DNA of 64,000 nucleotides from an uncultured Planococcus sp. (GCA_947502505.1 CANNAE010000008.1:1-64000); one strand, 5' to 3'. Shown: positions 1-9,019, counted from the stretch's first letter. Made by a program: numbers and translations. Notes: generated by a model not told the origin, from the letters alone.

Positions 1-230
1 CATTATAGAGTAGTTGATTGCTCAATACTGCTGGCGTATCGCCGTCTCGAAAGACGCACGATTCGCTTGATCTGCTAGAGCTGATCAGTAATTAAGTCAC
101 GAACACCGAAGTTTGGAATGGCTGATTGCTCCGATCGCCCGGGGGCGACCATCACAAAAGCCGTTCTCGCGCCAAGGCGCTCGTGACGTCTTTCGTTGAC
201 GTTTTGCTGTTCAGTTTTCAAGGTTCAAAT
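1..230 (-). other. rRNA operon leader; 16S rRNA 5' end at window edge
   Basis: Read on the minus strand, this stretch carries the conserved Bacillales pre-16S leader phrase (CCTTGAAAACTGAACA, plus positions 208-227) and ends with CTACTCTATAATG at position 1. In this group that is followed directly by the GAGAGTTTGATCC start of 16S rRNA. The mature 16S gene therefore begins at or just outside the left edge. Placement next to ygxA matches the rrnD-ygxA junction of B. subtilis. No protein-coding frame is supported here. Confidence 0.75.
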
Positions 231-259
231 ATCAAGGCTGCTTCAAAAGCAACTTCTTT

Positions 260-288
260 AAGTTAGCACCGCTGAGCGAAAGAGTCAA
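260..288 (-). promoter_or_regulatory. rRNA promoter P2
   Basis: Minus strand TTGACT (283-288), 17-base spacer, TAACTT (260-265). The predicted start falls on a G near position 253, in keeping with GTP-initiated rRNA promoters of Bacillus. It is the promoter nearer to 16S. Confidence 0.6.
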
Positions 289-337
289 GTCTTTTTTATT
301 ATTGTAAAAAACTTAATTCGTTCGAGCGACAAGTAAT

Positions 338-367
338 ATCATAATACATTAGTCGATTGATTGTCAA
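338..367 (-). promoter_or_regulatory. rRNA promoter P1
   Basis: Minus strand TTGACA (362-367), 18-base spacer, TATGAT (338-343), about 78 bases upstream of P2. The tandem P1/P2 layout is usual for rRNA operons of this group. The surrounding DNA is AT-rich. Confidence 0.6.
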
Positions 368-455
368 CGGAAAAACGAAAAAATCTTCAAGTTGTTTTCA
401 AGCGCTATTGCTATTCTAGAGCTCTCTTTCTATTCTTTGGCTTGCTTTAATGAAG

Positions 456-488
456 AAAGCTGACCAAGAGTCACTCCCGGTCAGCTTT
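456..488 (-). terminator. hairpin terminator after ygxA
   Basis: Inverted repeat AAAGCTGACC...GGTCAGCTTT with a 13-base loop, directly after the ygxA stop on the minus strand. The T-tract is weak (TCTTCATT). It separates ygxA from the rRNA promoters. Confidence 0.6.
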
Positions 489-504
489 AAAGCTCTTAAA
501 AAAC

Positions 505-1371
505 TTAGTGTTTCACTGAATAATATCGATGGAAAATGCCTTCACTCTTCGTCTTCACTCCATTAATCGAAATTAAATCTTTTTCGATTAAGAACTCGAT
601 AAGGACTTCAAGATTTGAAGAATAGTTTTTCAATTCTTCTTGTTCATGCAATTCTTGGATCGTCCAGCTGCTTTGCTTCTCCATTACTTCGCGAATATGC
701 TGTGACCCATCTTGAGTTCTGGAATGAATAAAAAATTCGCTAGCCAAGAACAATAATTCCAAGCGCTTGTCTATCGGTTCATCGCTGGAGATAAGCTCTT
801 CATATAGTTTATAGATCGCGGGCTCCATCTTCTTTACTTGCGACCATACTGTCACTTCTGGTGGGAGGCCGTTTTCGAGAACAGATAAACGCGCCAAGTG
901 ATGGAGCGACTCCACCATATGATGATAGGCATCTAGATAATTCTTTTCTTCAAAAAACATTTTGCCTTCCAGGTAACGTCGTATCAGTTTAGCAAATTCC
1001 AATCCCATTTTTATTTTTCTGCCGTAGAAGGGATATTCTTTTAATTCGGTTTTTAGTTTCTCCATAAATTCATTGCGGTCATATATGACACGGCCGTTAA
1101 AAAGCCAATCGACAATCTTGCGGTTGGTTCCCAGCAGTAGCCACTTGTGCAATTGCTTTTCTGTGATAATATGCATGGCTGCTTTTTTATCGAGGTACGT
1201 ATAGTGTTTTGTGAAAACCGGAGTTTCATTTTCTTTTGTAATGATGAGAAGGATTGAATCGAATGTGTCTGTGATTGGGCTAATGTCTTCTCTCTTTTCT
1301 ATCAGGATGACACCGAGCGTAGTTTCTTGGCTCGCGCGTTCTTGATATAGCGGTCTCAATATTTGTTCCAT
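505..1371 (-). CDS. ygxA: nucleotidyltransferase-like protein YgxA
   Basis: A 288-residue protein matching the YgxA family of Bacillales by length, sequence and position next to an rRNA operon. The family is described as nucleotidyltransferase-like: an N-terminal half with an NTase-type fold (about residues 1-115) and a helical substrate-binding half. No catalytic GS...DxD motif of an active nucleotidyltransferase is obvious, so activity is doubtful. The ATG is preceded by AGGGAG at 7-bp spacing. It is cytosolic, with no membrane segment or signal. It reads toward the rRNA operon and has its own terminator at 456-488. The biological role is unknown. Confidence 0.85.
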   Translation of the reverse strand: MEQILRPLYQERASQETTLGVILIEKREDISPITDTFDSILLIITKENETPVFTKHYTYLDKKAAMHIITEKQLHKWLLLGTNRKIVDWLFNGRVIYDRNEFMEKLKTELKEYPFYGRKIKMGLEFAKLIRRYLEGKMFFEEKNYLDAYHHMVESLHHLARLSVLENGLPPEVTVWSQVKKMEPAIYKLYEELISSDEPIDKRLELLFLASEFFIHSRTQDGSQHIREVMEKQSSWTIQELHEQEELKNYSSNLEVLIEFLIEKDLISINGVKTKSEGIFHRYYSVKH

Positions 1372-1556
1372 CCGTCGTCACTCCCTGCAGTGTATCTTCG
1401 TATTTAATGATGCCCTCTATGATCTAGGCATGCAATTATTCCATGGCGTTTTTCTTTATTTCGACATATTTCTCTGATATTCCTTTAAGAGAATTAGCTT
1501 AACCCTTTTTGCGGACGTTTATGATATAGTATGATGGATGCAAGGAGGAACCGCTC

Positions 1557-1910
1557 ATGAAATCTTATAAAAATAAAATCAACCGCATCCGGACCTTCGC
1601 TTTGGCTTTAATTTTTATCGGCATCGTCATTATGTATGTCGGTATCTATTTCCGTAACCAACCGATTGTCATGGTTATCTTTATGCTGCTCGGTGTTATT
1701 GCAATCATTGGAAGCACTGGGGTTTATGCTTGGATCGGCCTGCTCTCTATGAAAACCGTTCCAGTTCAGTGTCCGAATTGCGAGCGCCATACGAAAATGC
1801 TCGGCCGTGTAGATATCTGCATGCATTGCAATGAACCGTTGACGATGGATCCTTCACTTGAGGGGAAAGCGTTCGACGAAGAATATAATAAGAAAAAAAC
1901 GCAACATTAA
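1557..1910 (+). CDS. ygzB: YgzB, UPF0295 membrane protein with zinc ribbon
   Basis: A 117-residue protein of the UPF0295 family. Two hydrophobic segments (about residues 13-32 and 39-66) are followed by a short cytosolic tail containing two CxxC knuckles (CPNC near residue 72 and CMHC near 88), a likely treble-clef or zinc-ribbon metal site. The AAGGAGG ribosome site lies 9 bases before the ATG. It faces perR across a shared bidirectional terminator, the same arrangement as in B. subtilis. Its function is not known. The only visible clue is a small membrane protein with a redox- or metal-sensitive Cys4 site beside a peroxide regulator. Confidence 0.88.
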   Translation: MKSYKNKINRIRTFALALIFIGIVIMYVGIYFRNQPIVMVIFMLLGVIAIIGSTGVYAWIGLLSMKTVPVQCPNCERHTKMLGRVDICMHCNEPLTMDPSLEGKAFDEEYNKKKTQH

Positions 1911-1949
1911 AAAAAGAATGTCCGCCATCTCGGCGGACATTCTTTTTTT
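1911..1949. terminator. bidirectional terminator between ygzB and perR
   Basis: AAAAAGAATGTCCGCC followed by the perfect inverted arm GGCGGACATTCTTTTT, with a 4-6 base loop and A/T tracts on both sides. It serves convergent ygzB and perR. Confidence 0.9.
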
Positions 1950-2391
1950 ATTGCGCTTTAGCTGATTCGCTATAACAATCGCGGCATGTTCCGTAAATTT
2001 CCAACCGGTGATAATCCACTTGGAAACCTGTCACGTGGGACGCCAAATGTTCTACTTCATCTAATCCCGGATAATGGAAGTCGACGATTTTCCCGCATTC
2101 GTTGCAGATCATATGGTAATGATCGTGCGTGACAAAGTCGAAACGGCTGGAAGAATCCCCATAGGTCAATTCTTTCACTAATCCCGCTTTCTTAAACACG
2201 CGTAAATTATTATAAACAGTGGCGACACTCATATTGGGAAAGGCTTTTTCAAGCGCACGATAGATGTCATCTGCTGTCGGATGCGATGTAGAATGAATCA
2301 TAAATTCCAAAATCGCATGGCGTTGGGGTGTAATTCTGACACCTGTAGACTTCAACGTATCGAGTGCGTCTTTCAATTGGGCTTCAGACAT
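1948..2391 (-). CDS. perR: peroxide-responsive repressor PerR
   Basis: Fur-family metalloregulator, 147 residues. With the start at 2391 every metal ligand falls on the classical PerR number: H37, D85, H91, H93 and D104 for the Fe/Mn sensing site, and C96, C99, C136 and C139 for structural zinc. D104, rather than Glu, marks PerR as opposed to Fur. An ATG five codons upstream exists but lies inside the GAGGTG ribosome site, so the inner ATG is chosen (7-base spacing). In this family, Fe-catalysed histidine oxidation releases DNA and derepresses peroxide defence and iron/heme genes. A near-consensus PerR box overlaps its own transcription start, indicating autoregulation. Confidence 0.97.
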   Translation of the reverse strand: MSEAQLKDALDTLKSTGVRITPQRHAILEFMIHSTSHPTADDIYRALEKAFPNMSVATVYNNLRVFKKAGLVKELTYGDSSSRFDFVTHDHYHMICNECGKIVDFHYPGLDEVEHLASHVTGFQVDYHRLEIYGTCRDCYSESAKAQ

Positions 2392-2424
2392 CGCTGGGCA
2401 CCTCACTTCATATATATTCTTACA

Positions 2425-2439
2425 TTGTAATCGTTATAA
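2425..2439. promoter_or_regulatory. PerR box (autoregulatory operator)
   Basis: TTGTAATCGTTATAA matches the PerR consensus TTATAATNATTATAA at 12 of 14 defined positions. It lies immediately downstream of the perR -10, covering the expected start site. Confidence 0.75.
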
Positions 2440-2441
2440 TT

Positions 2442-2471
2442 AGTGTACCTAAAAAACTGTCTGCATGTCAA
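2442..2471 (-). promoter_or_regulatory. perR sigma-A promoter
   Basis: Minus strand TTGACA (2466-2471), 18-base spacer, TACACT (2442-2447), followed at once by the PerR box. Confidence 0.7.
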
Positions 2472-2532
2472 GAAATCGCTATAGGCCACTAGTTTACTGT
2501 TTATTCGGCTTCCGTTACCAGAGGAGCTCAAT

Positions 2533-2562
2533 AAAAAAAGCAGCAGGATGATCCTGCCGCTT
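2533..2562 (-). terminator. terminator after the pduO operon
   Basis: Stem GCGGCAGGAT/ATCCTGCTGC followed on the minus strand by seven T residues, 12 bases past the adenosyltransferase stop. Confidence 0.85.
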
Positions 2563-2573
2563 GTAACTTTTCT

Positions 2574-3125
2574 CTATTCTGCGTGAAGTCCTTTTTCTTT
2601 AGAACCCAGTTGCTGATTGACGAAACGCGCCGCGACAAAGAGAAAATCTGAGAGCCTGTTTAAATACGCCAGTACATTAGGCGAGACGCCTTCCCCTATC
2701 GCTATTGAGTTGCGCTCGGCGCGACGCACGATTGTACGGGCTACATGCAAGGCCGCTCCTGCTGGATGGCCGCCGGGCAAAATGAAATTACTTAGCGGTT
2801 GAAGTTCTGCGTCATATTCGTCGATCCACGCTTCCAACTGATTGATGTGTTCCGTTTCGAGTTTCCATTTCACTTCTTTATCTGACGGGGTTGCCAATTC
2901 AGCCCCTACGTGGAAAAGTACTGTTTGGATTTGATGGAAAATTTCACAGAGTGCTTCTTTCTTCTCGAAAAATTCTCCATTTAGATGTCCTACCCCGAGC
3001 CCAATCATCGTATTGGCCTCGTCGCAAGTCCCGTAGGCTTCAACGAGCGGGTCATTTTTTCTGACACGGCTGCCATAAACGAGTGAAGTCGTTCCTTTAT
3101 CGCCTGTTTTCGTATAGATTTTCAT
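2574..3125 (-). CDS. pduO: PduO-type cob(I)alamin adenosyltransferase
   Basis: A 183-residue protein of the PduO/MMAB family, which adenosylates reduced cobalamin with ATP to give coenzyme B12. Visible hallmarks are the N-terminal ATP loop TKTGDKGTTSL, the central RxxxRRAER helix and the C-terminal NRLSDFLFVAAR motif. The reading frame is open for 53 further codons upstream, but AAGGGG lies 9 bases before the chosen ATG and the family normally starts MKIYTKTGD. It begins 2 bases after the stop of the dehydrogenase gene, so the two are co-transcribed. In B. subtilis this is YvqK. No cobalamin riboswitch was seen. Confidence 0.93.
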   Translation of the reverse strand: MKIYTKTGDKGTTSLVYGSRVRKNDPLVEAYGTCDEANTMIGLGVGHLNGEFFEKKEALCEIFHQIQTVLFHVGAELATPSDKEVKWKLETEHINQLEAWIDEYDAELQPLSNFILPGGHPAGAALHVARTIVRRAERNSIAIGEGVSPNVLAYLNRLSDFLFVAARFVNQQLGSKEKGLHAE

Positions 3126-3127
3126 CT

Positions 3128-4069
3128 TTAATATCCCCTTTTCATATCCACTGGATTTGATGGTGATGTATCGCCTTTGATCCAAGCATGTAAGTTCGGA
3201 ATGAAAACATCCAATGCGCGCTCGACGTATTTTCCGGAATGGCTTGAGACATGTGGGGAAATGATGACATTGTCCATTCGCCAATAGGGGTGGCCTTCCG
3301 GCAGCGGCTCTTCTTCAAATACGTCCAAGACGGCATGGCCAATTTCCCCATTTTTGAGCGCTTCTAGCATCACCCGGTCCTCCACTAAATCTCCGCGTCC
3401 TAAATTCATGAAAATCGCATCTTCTTTCATCGCTTGGAAATGTTCTTTCTTCAATAGATGATAGGTTTCCTTTGTACTCGGCAATACAGCGAGCACAATA
3501 TCTGCCTCTGGGAGCACGTCTAACGAATTTTCAAAAGAAACCATTTCATCCATATGCTCGGCATCATTGCCCGAGCGGTTGCAGCCAATTGTCCGGACGC
3601 CAAATGCCTGGAGCAAGCGGCCGATCTCTGAACCAATCGCCCCAGGACCGAACACGACCGCAGTCGAGCCTGCTAGTTCAGAGGATTTGGTTTTGCGGTT
3701 CCATTCCCCGTTCCGCTGGCTTTCATAGATAAACGGCAATGAACGTTTAAGCGCCAGCAAATGTGCTAACGCAGATTCGGCCATCGGTGTTTTGTGGATT
3801 CCTTTGACGTTTGAGACGATTATCCCTTTATCCGCTATAGCCGCGTGAGGCATTTTTTCAATCCCGGCACTGGCCACCATGATCCATTTCAAGTTATCGG
3901 CACTGTCGATATCATCTGCCGTTAAATCTTCTCCGTAAGTAACCACAATATCGGCTGTCGGCAAAAATGACTTATTCTTATACAAGAAGCGGAAATTCAC
4001 TTCAGGGAACTCGGCTTGAAGCCGTTCCTGCTGGTTTTCTTTTGGCACAAATGTAAATAGGACATCCAT
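3128..4069 (-). CDS. D-2-hydroxyacid dehydrogenase, NAD-dependent
   Basis: A 313-residue member of the D-isomer 2-hydroxyacid dehydrogenase family. It has a split catalytic domain and a Rossmann domain with GPGAIGSEIG (about 140-149). The catalytic Arg lies in NLGRGDLVE, the Glu in DVFEEEPLP and the His in SPHVSSHSG. The family reduces 2-keto acids such as glyoxylate, hydroxypyruvate or phenylpyruvate; the substrate cannot be read from sequence. AGGAGAGG precedes the ATG. It lies 15 bp after bcp and 2 bp before pduO, forming a three-gene operon bcp-dehydrogenase-pduO. Confidence 0.9.
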   Translation of the reverse strand: MDVLFTFVPKENQQERLQAEFPEVNFRFLYKNKSFLPTADIVVTYGEDLTADDIDSADNLKWIMVASAGIEKMPHAAIADKGIIVSNVKGIHKTPMAESALAHLLALKRSLPFIYESQRNGEWNRKTKSSELAGSTAVVFGPGAIGSEIGRLLQAFGVRTIGCNRSGNDAEHMDEMVSFENSLDVLPEADIVLAVLPSTKETYHLLKKEHFQAMKEDAIFMNLGRGDLVEDRVMLEALKNGEIGHAVLDVFEEEPLPEGHPYWRMDNVIISPHVSSHSGKYVERALDVFIPNLHAWIKGDTSPSNPVDMKRGY

Positions 4070-4084
4070 CAGATTCTTCCTCTC

Positions 4085-4567
4085 CTAATCACCGCTGATT
4101 GCTTTTACAGTTTCCAATACTTCTTCGATATGCTCTTTGACTTTCACTTTTCGCCATTCCTTGATAACAGTGCCTGTCGGGTCGATCAGGAAGGTCGAGC
4201 GCTCGATGCCCCAAAATTCCTTGCCGTACATTTTCTTCAGCTTCCATACACCGTAAGCTTCAGACACGTGATGGTCTTCGTCAACGAGAAGCGAAAACGG
4301 CAAGCCGTGCTTGTCGATGAATTTTTGATGGCGTTCTTTTGAATCTGCGCTAACGCCCAAGATTTCTGCATTAAGTTCCGAGAAATCTTTTTCGGCATCA
4401 CGGAAATCGCAAGCTTGTGTCGTACAGCCTGGCGTCATGTCTTTTGGATAAAAATAAAGAACAACGTATTTTTTCCCTGCATAATCCGAAAGGGAAATTG
4501 TTTCGCCCTGTTCGTCTTGTAAGGTGAACTCAGGTGCTGCCAATCCTTCTAATGTAGCCAAATCCAT
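4085..4567 (-). CDS. bcp: thioredoxin-dependent peroxiredoxin Bcp
   Basis: Peroxiredoxin of the BCP/PrxQ class (B. subtilis YgaF). It reduces hydrogen and organic peroxides using thioredoxin. The TPGCTTQAC segment holds peroxidatic C48 and resolving C53 (numbered from the ATG at 4567), the 5-residue spacing typical of atypical 2-Cys PrxQ. The start is ambiguous. AAGGAG ends only two bases before this ATG, while an in-frame TTG at 4561 has ideal 8-base spacing and gives the family-like start MATLEGL. Upstream in-frame codons exist but lack a ribosome site. Proximity to perR fits a peroxide-defence neighbourhood, but no PerR box was found here. Confidence 0.92.
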   Translation of the reverse strand: MDLATLEGLAAPEFTLQDEQGETISLSDYAGKKYVVLYFYPKDMTPGCTTQACDFRDAEKDFSELNAEILGVSADSKERHQKFIDKHGLPFSLLVDEDHHVSEAYGVWKLKKMYGKEFWGIERSTFLIDPTGTVIKEWRKVKVKEHIEEVLETVKAISGD

Positions 4568-4620
4568 CACTCCTTTTCTTTCTTCTATCGTACCGGACGG
4601 TTTCATTACTTTCAATTTCT

Positions 4621-4650
4621 TTGGCGTTTATGGCGGATTTTGTCTACAAT
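4621..4650 (+). promoter_or_regulatory. gsaB promoter
   Basis: TTGGCG (4621-4626), 18-base spacer, TACAAT (4645-4650), 30 bases before the gsaB ATG. Confidence 0.55.
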
Positions 4651-4679
4651 AAGGAATAGATTATTTTAGGAGGCATTTT

Positions 4680-5966
4680 ATGGACCACTCGAATTCCGAA
4701 CGACTGCATCAAGAAGCATTAGAACACATTGTCGGGGGAGTCAATAGCCCTTCCCGCTCTTATAAAGCCGTCGGTGGCGGTTCACCAATCGCCATGGATT
4801 ATGGGAAAGGCGCCCATTTCTATGATGTCGACGGCAATAAATACATCGATTATTTGGCTGCTTACGGACCGATCATCACTGGCCATGGCCATCCGCATAT
4901 CGCCAAAGCCATTGCACACGCTGCTGAAACCGGCATTTTGTTCGGTACCCCGACCAAGCACGAAGTGACATTCGCTAAAATGCTGAAACAAGCGATGCCC
5001 GCGATGGACAAAGTACGTTTTGTCAATAGCGGCACGGAAGCTGTTATGACGACTATCCGCGTCTCGCGGGCGTATACAGGCCGCACCAAAATCATGAAAT
5101 TCGCCGGATGCTATCACGGCCATTCCGATTTAGTGCTCGTCGCTGCAGGTTCCGGCCCTGCTACACTCGGCACTCCCGATTCGGCAGGCGTCCCGAAATC
5201 GATTGCAGAAGAAGTCATCACCATTCCTTTTAACGACCCACAAGCCTTCCGTGAAGCGATGGAACGTTGGGGAGACGAAATTGCCTGCATCCTTGTAGAA
5301 CCGATTGTCGGCAACTTCGGCATCGTCGAACCGGAAGAAGGATTCCTTGAAGGCGTGCATGAGCTGGCCAAAGAAAAAGGCGCTTTGATCGTCTATGATG
5401 AAGTAATCACTGCTTTCCGTTTCCATTACGGCGGTGCGCAGAACCTGCTTGGCCTCGAGCCGGATTTGACGGCGCTCGGAAAAATCATCGGCGGCGGTTT
5501 GCCGATCGGTGCATACGGCGGAAAGCGCGAAATCATGGAAACGGTCGCCCCGCTCGGACCCGCTTACCAGGCAGGGACGATGGCTGGTAACCCCGCTTCG
5601 ATCCAGGCAGGCATCGCTTGTCTCGAAGTGCTCCAGGAACAAGGCATTTACGAACGGATGGACCAACTGGGCGCACGCCTCGAAGCAGGCATATTGGCCG
5701 CTGCTGAAAAACATGGCGTCACGATTACCATCAATCGGTTAAAAGGTGCCTTGACGATTTATTTCACCGATCAAAAAGTGAAAAATTATGAACAGGCAGA
5801 AGCCACCGACGGAGAAACATTCGGGCGATTCTTTAAACTGATGCTAGAACAAGGCATCAATTTGGCGCCATCCAAATACGAAGCCTGGTTTTTGACTACA
5901 GAACATACTGAGGAAGATATCGATACATCGATCCGGGCAGTAGAGCAAGCATTTGCCCAGTTGTAG
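4680..5966 (+). CDS. gsaB: glutamate-1-semialdehyde 2,1-aminomutase
   Basis: A 428-residue class-III PLP aminomutase that converts glutamate-1-semialdehyde to 5-aminolevulinate in the C5 heme pathway. PLP-binding lysine K268 sits in [18 protein letters not shown] and NSGTEAV are PLP-phosphate segments. TAGGAGG lies 7 bases before the ATG. The position between bcp and ygaE is that of B. subtilis gsaB, the stand-alone second copy beside the hemAXCDBL operon. The same reading is assumed here, although the main hem operon is outside the window. Confidence 0.95.
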   Translation: MDHSNSERLHQEALEHIVGGVNSPSRSYKAVGGGSPIAMDYGKGAHFYDVDGNKYIDYLAAYGPIITGHGHPHIAKAIAHAAETGILFGTPTKHEVTFAKMLKQAMPAMDKVRFVNSGTEAVMTTIRVSRAYTGRTKIMKFAGCYHGHSDLVLVAAGSGPATLGTPDSAGVPKSIAEEVITIPFNDPQAFREAMERWGDEIACILVEPIVGNFGIVEPEEGFLEGVHELAKEKGALIVYDEVITAFRFHYGGAQNLLGLEPDLTALGKIIGGGLPIGAYGGKREIMETVAPLGPAYQAGTMAGNPASIQAGIACLEVLQEQGIYERMDQLGARLEAGILAAAEKHGVTITINRLKGALTIYFTDQKVKNYEQAEATDGETFGRFFKLMLEQGINLAPSKYEAWFLTTEHTEEDIDTSIRAVEQAFAQL

Positions 5967-5999
5967 AAACGGATTTTTTCCTGAAGGAGATGTTGGCCG

Positions 6000-7085
6000 A
6001 TGAAACTCGGTGCACGCATATTCAAAACTGGTATCGCTATTGCATTAGCTTTGTTTCTGGCGACGCTTCTTGAACTTCCGACTCCGGTGTTTGCAGGCGT
6101 AGCGGCCATTTTCGCCATACAGCCTTCCATTTACCGGTCATACCTGACTTTGCTCGACCAAGTGTACGGGAACTTAATCGGCGCTTCGATCGCGGTGATC
6201 TTCGTGCTGACGCTTGGCCCGAACTATTTGACGATCGGCGTCGCCGCTATTTTAGCGATCATCATTATGCTGAAATTAAAGCTGGAAAATACAGTTCCCC
6301 TGACATTGGTGACATTGATCATCATTATGGATTCGCAATCGGATGACTTTCTGGTCTTCGCCTCTTTGCGATTTTTGACAGTGTTGCTCGGGATCTTGTC
6401 CGCCTTTATCGTCAATATGATCTTTTTGCCGCCCAAATACGAAACCCGCTTGTTCCAGTCCATCCATTCAGTTAGTGAGGATGTCATTCGCTGGATCCGG
6501 ATTTCAATACGGCACGCATCTGACCATTCATCGGTCAAAGAAGACATTGATAAATTGACCGAAAAGCTGACGAAAGTCGATCAATGGTATTTGTTTTATA
6601 AGGAAGAACGCAGCTATACGAAAAAACAGCAATATACAAAAGCCCGCAAACTGGTACTCTACAGGCAGATGATCGCCACATCGAAAAAGAGCCTGGAAGT
6701 TCTCAGGCGCCTGAACCGCTATGAAAATGAACTGAGAGATTTGCCGGAACAATTCCATATGATGGTTCAGGAACGGCTCGAGAGCTTGGCGAGCTATCAC
6801 GAACAGCTCTATATGAAGTATGTCGGCAAAATCCGGCCGGAACATAGTGAAAGTTCAGGGCCCGACGCGGTATTGAAACGCAATGAAGTCATGTCGATTT
6901 TCGTTAAGGAAATCAATTTATCGACCGAAGTCGAAGAAGACGAATTTTCCGTTTACCATTTGATGCATGTGTTGTCCGCCCTGCTCGATTACGAAGAGCA
7001 TCTTGAACATTTGGACTTGCTCATTATTGCGTATCATAATTACCATAGTGAAGAAGTCGACCGCGACATCGAAAACGCCATATAA
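6000..7085 (+). CDS. ygaE: YgaE-type aromatic acid exporter family (FUSC-like) membrane protein
   Basis: A 361-residue protein with about five or six membrane helices in the first 160 residues, then a long soluble helical region with EEERSYTKKQQ-type charged segments. This is the half-size FUSC/aromatic acid exporter architecture (YgaE in B. subtilis). Relatives include AaeB-like effluxers, but the substrate is not established. AAGGAG lies 10 bases upstream. It follows gsaB by 33 bp and probably shares its transcript, ending at the strong terminator 7084-7118. Confidence 0.82.
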   Translation: MKLGARIFKTGIAIALALFLATLLELPTPVFAGVAAIFAIQPSIYRSYLTLLDQVYGNLIGASIAVIFVLTLGPNYLTIGVAAILAIIIMLKLKLENTVPLTLVTLIIIMDSQSDDFLVFASLRFLTVLLGILSAFIVNMIFLPPKYETRLFQSIHSVSEDVIRWIRISIRHASDHSSVKEDIDKLTEKLTKVDQWYLFYKEERSYTKKQQYTKARKLVLYRQMIATSKKSLEVLRRLNRYENELRDLPEQFHMMVQERLESLASYHEQLYMKYVGKIRPEHSESSGPDAVLKRNEVMSIFVKEINLSTEVEEDEFSVYHLMHVLSALLDYEEHLEHLDLLIIAYHNYHSEEVDRDIENAI

Positions 7086-7118
7086 AAAACGCCCGGAAAT
7101 GTTCCGGGCGTTTTTTTA
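7084..7118. terminator. bidirectional terminator ygaE/appC
   Basis: AAAAAACGCCCGGAA paired with TTCCGGGCGTTTTTTT, serving convergent ygaE and the oligopeptide operon. Confidence 0.9.
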
Positions 7119-7997
7119 TGATTTCATTCGTGGGTCGAGTGCGTCGCGCAGCCCGTCTCCCATTAAGTTAAAGCCAAGTACCGTCAGCATGATCGCAACA
7201 CCCGGGAAAATCATCGTCCACGGGGCGTTCGTCAAATACGAACGGGAATCGGCAAGCATCTTGCCCCATTCCGGTGAAGGTGCCTGCGCCCCGAGGCCGA
7301 GAAAGCCAAGTGCCGCCGCTTCGATGATGGCTGTCGCAATCGCCAGGGTTCCCTGGACGATGACCGGTGCCATGGAATTCGGCAATATATGCGAAACTAA
7401 AATTCGGTTATCTTTCATGCCGATCGCTTTTGCCGACATGATGTATTCGTCTTCCTTGATGCTCAATACCTTCGAACGGATCAAGCGCCCGAAGTTCGGC
7501 ACGTTGATGATGGCAATCGCAATCAATGCATTACGCAGTGACGGCCCAAGAACCGATACTACGGCAATCGCTAGAAGGATACTTGGAAATGCCAACATGA
7601 TATCAAATAGGCGGGATATGATGGTATCCACCCACCGGCCGTAATAACCGGCCAAGATGCCGAGTATACTGCCGATGATTACCGATCCGATAACTGCCAG
7701 GAAGCCGACCCATAGCGAGATGCGTGCCCCGTATACGACACGCGATAAAATATCGCGCCCGAAATCGTCCGTGCCCATCCAATGATCGGCGGAAGGAGCG
7801 AGAAGCCGCTGGGAAAGGTTTTGTTCGTTAATGCCTTGCGGTGTGAACAAGGGGCCAAAAATCGCCAAGAGAATGAAGAAGATGACGATGCCCATGCCGA
7901 CGACCGCGACTTTACTTTTGCGGAATCCACGCCATGCCTCTTTCCAAGGGCCGGCGACTTTCTGCATTTCCTGCTTATCTGCTGCTGTTTCTGCCAA
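7116..7997 (-). CDS. appC: oligopeptide ABC transporter permease AppC
   Basis: A 293-residue inner-membrane permease of the DppC/OppC class. It has an N-terminal anchor helix, a GTDDFGRDILSRVVYGAR segment before the core, and the EAA loop EAAALGFLGLGAQAP that contacts the ATPases. The start is TTG (7997) with GGAGG six bases upstream; no ATG gives a full-length product. It is the last gene of the D-F-A-B-C operon, 17 bp after appB, and pairs with AppB as the translocation channel for di- or oligopeptides. Confidence 0.93.
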   Translation of the reverse strand: MAETAADKQEMQKVAGPWKEAWRGFRKSKVAVVGMGIVIFFILLAIFGPLFTPQGINEQNLSQRLLAPSADHWMGTDDFGRDILSRVVYGARISLWVGFLAVIGSVIIGSILGILAGYYGRWVDTIISRLFDIMLAFPSILLAIAVVSVLGPSLRNALIAIAIINVPNFGRLIRSKVLSIKEDEYIMSAKAIGMKDNRILVSHILPNSMAPVIVQGTLAIATAIIEAAALGFLGLGAQAPSPEWGKMLADSRSYLTNAPWTMIFPGVAIMLTVLGFNLMGDGLRDALDPRMKS

Positions 7998-8014
7998 TTT
8001 GCTCCTCCCCCTTC

Positions 8015-9019
8015 CTAATCATATTTGATCCTCGGATCGACTAAACCGTAAAGCAAGTCGACAATGAGATTGATCATGACAAAGATGAACGCGACCACTA
8101 GGATGCCGGATTGGATAACCGGATAATCGCGGAAGCCGATCGCTTCGTAAATATAGCGCCCGATGCCTGGCCATCCGAAAATGGTCTCTGTCAATATCGC
8201 GCCACCGAGCAGCAAGCCCATTTGCAAACCGATGATGGTAAGCACCGGGATGATCGCATTTTTCAAAGCGTGCTTATAGACGACCCAGAACATCTTGACG
8301 CCTTTGGCACGTGCTGTCCGCACATAATCCGAACGCATGACTTCAAGCATCGATGAGCGTGTCATCCGGGCGATAATCGCCATCGGGATGGTCGCCAGTG
8401 CCGTACCCGGCAGCACCAAATGCTTCAACACGGTGGCGAGCTGATTGAAATCGCCTTGAATAAGTGTGTCCAGTACATAAAAATTGGTGATATTGTCGAT
8501 TGGGTCCCGGACATTTTCCCGTCCGGTTGTCGGCAGTATGCCCAGTTCGATCGAGAAGATCCACTGGTTCATGAGCCCGAGCCAGAAAATCGGCATAGAA
8601 ACACCGACCAAAGCCAAAATCATCGCCAAATAGTCGAACCATGAATTTTGGAACCAAGCCGAGATGATGCCTGCGTTAATGCCGATCACCACGGCAATGA
8701 TGATAGCGAATAATGACAATTCAAATGTTGCCGCTAAATAGGGCCAGATTTCTTCCGAAACAGGAGAACGCGTACGCAATGACTCTCCCATGTCACCTGT
8801 GACAAGGCCTTTTAAGTAATCGAAATATTGGATGTACCAGGGATTATCAAGCCCCAGACTGGTCCGTAATGATTTAATTGCTTCTTCGGATGCTTGTTGC
8901 CCAAGGATGACTTGTGCTGGATCGCCTGGAATGGCCCGGATGATCATAAAGACGATAAACGTCATTCCGAGCAATACAGGAATCAATTGCAAAAGCCGTT
9001 GCCCGATATAGTGAAGCAT
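8015..9019 (-). CDS. appB: oligopeptide ABC transporter permease AppB
   Basis: A 334-residue DppB/OppB-type permease with six predicted helices. The N-terminal MLHYIGQRLLQLIPVLLG is typical, and EAA-loop and ETIFGWPGIG motifs are present. A GTG three codons upstream directly abuts GGAGAG; the ATG at 9019 has proper 9-base spacing and is chosen. It is separated from appA by 82 bp that contain a terminator-like hairpin, so it is probably expressed at a lower level than the binding protein. Confidence 0.93.
   Translation of the reverse strand: MLHYIGQRLLQLIPVLLGMTFIVFMIIRAIPGDPAQVILGQQASEEAIKSLRTSLGLDNPWYIQYFDYLKGLVTGDMGESLRTRSPVSEEIWPYLAATFELSLFAIIIAVVIGINAGIISAWFQNSWFDYLAMILALVGVSMPIFWLGLMNQWIFSIELGILPTTGRENVRDPIDNITNFYVLDTLIQGDFNQLATVLKHLVLPGTALATIPMAIIARMTRSSMLEVMRSDYVRTARAKGVKMFWVVYKHALKNAIIPVLTIIGLQMGLLLGGAILTETIFGWPGIGRYIYEAIGFRDYPVIQSGILVVAFIFVMINLIVDLLYGLVDPRIKYD

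Noticed and set aside
5130..5714. 194-codon minus-strand frame within gsaB
   Set aside because: Mirror frame of a conserved gene with complete aminomutase motifs; no independent signals.
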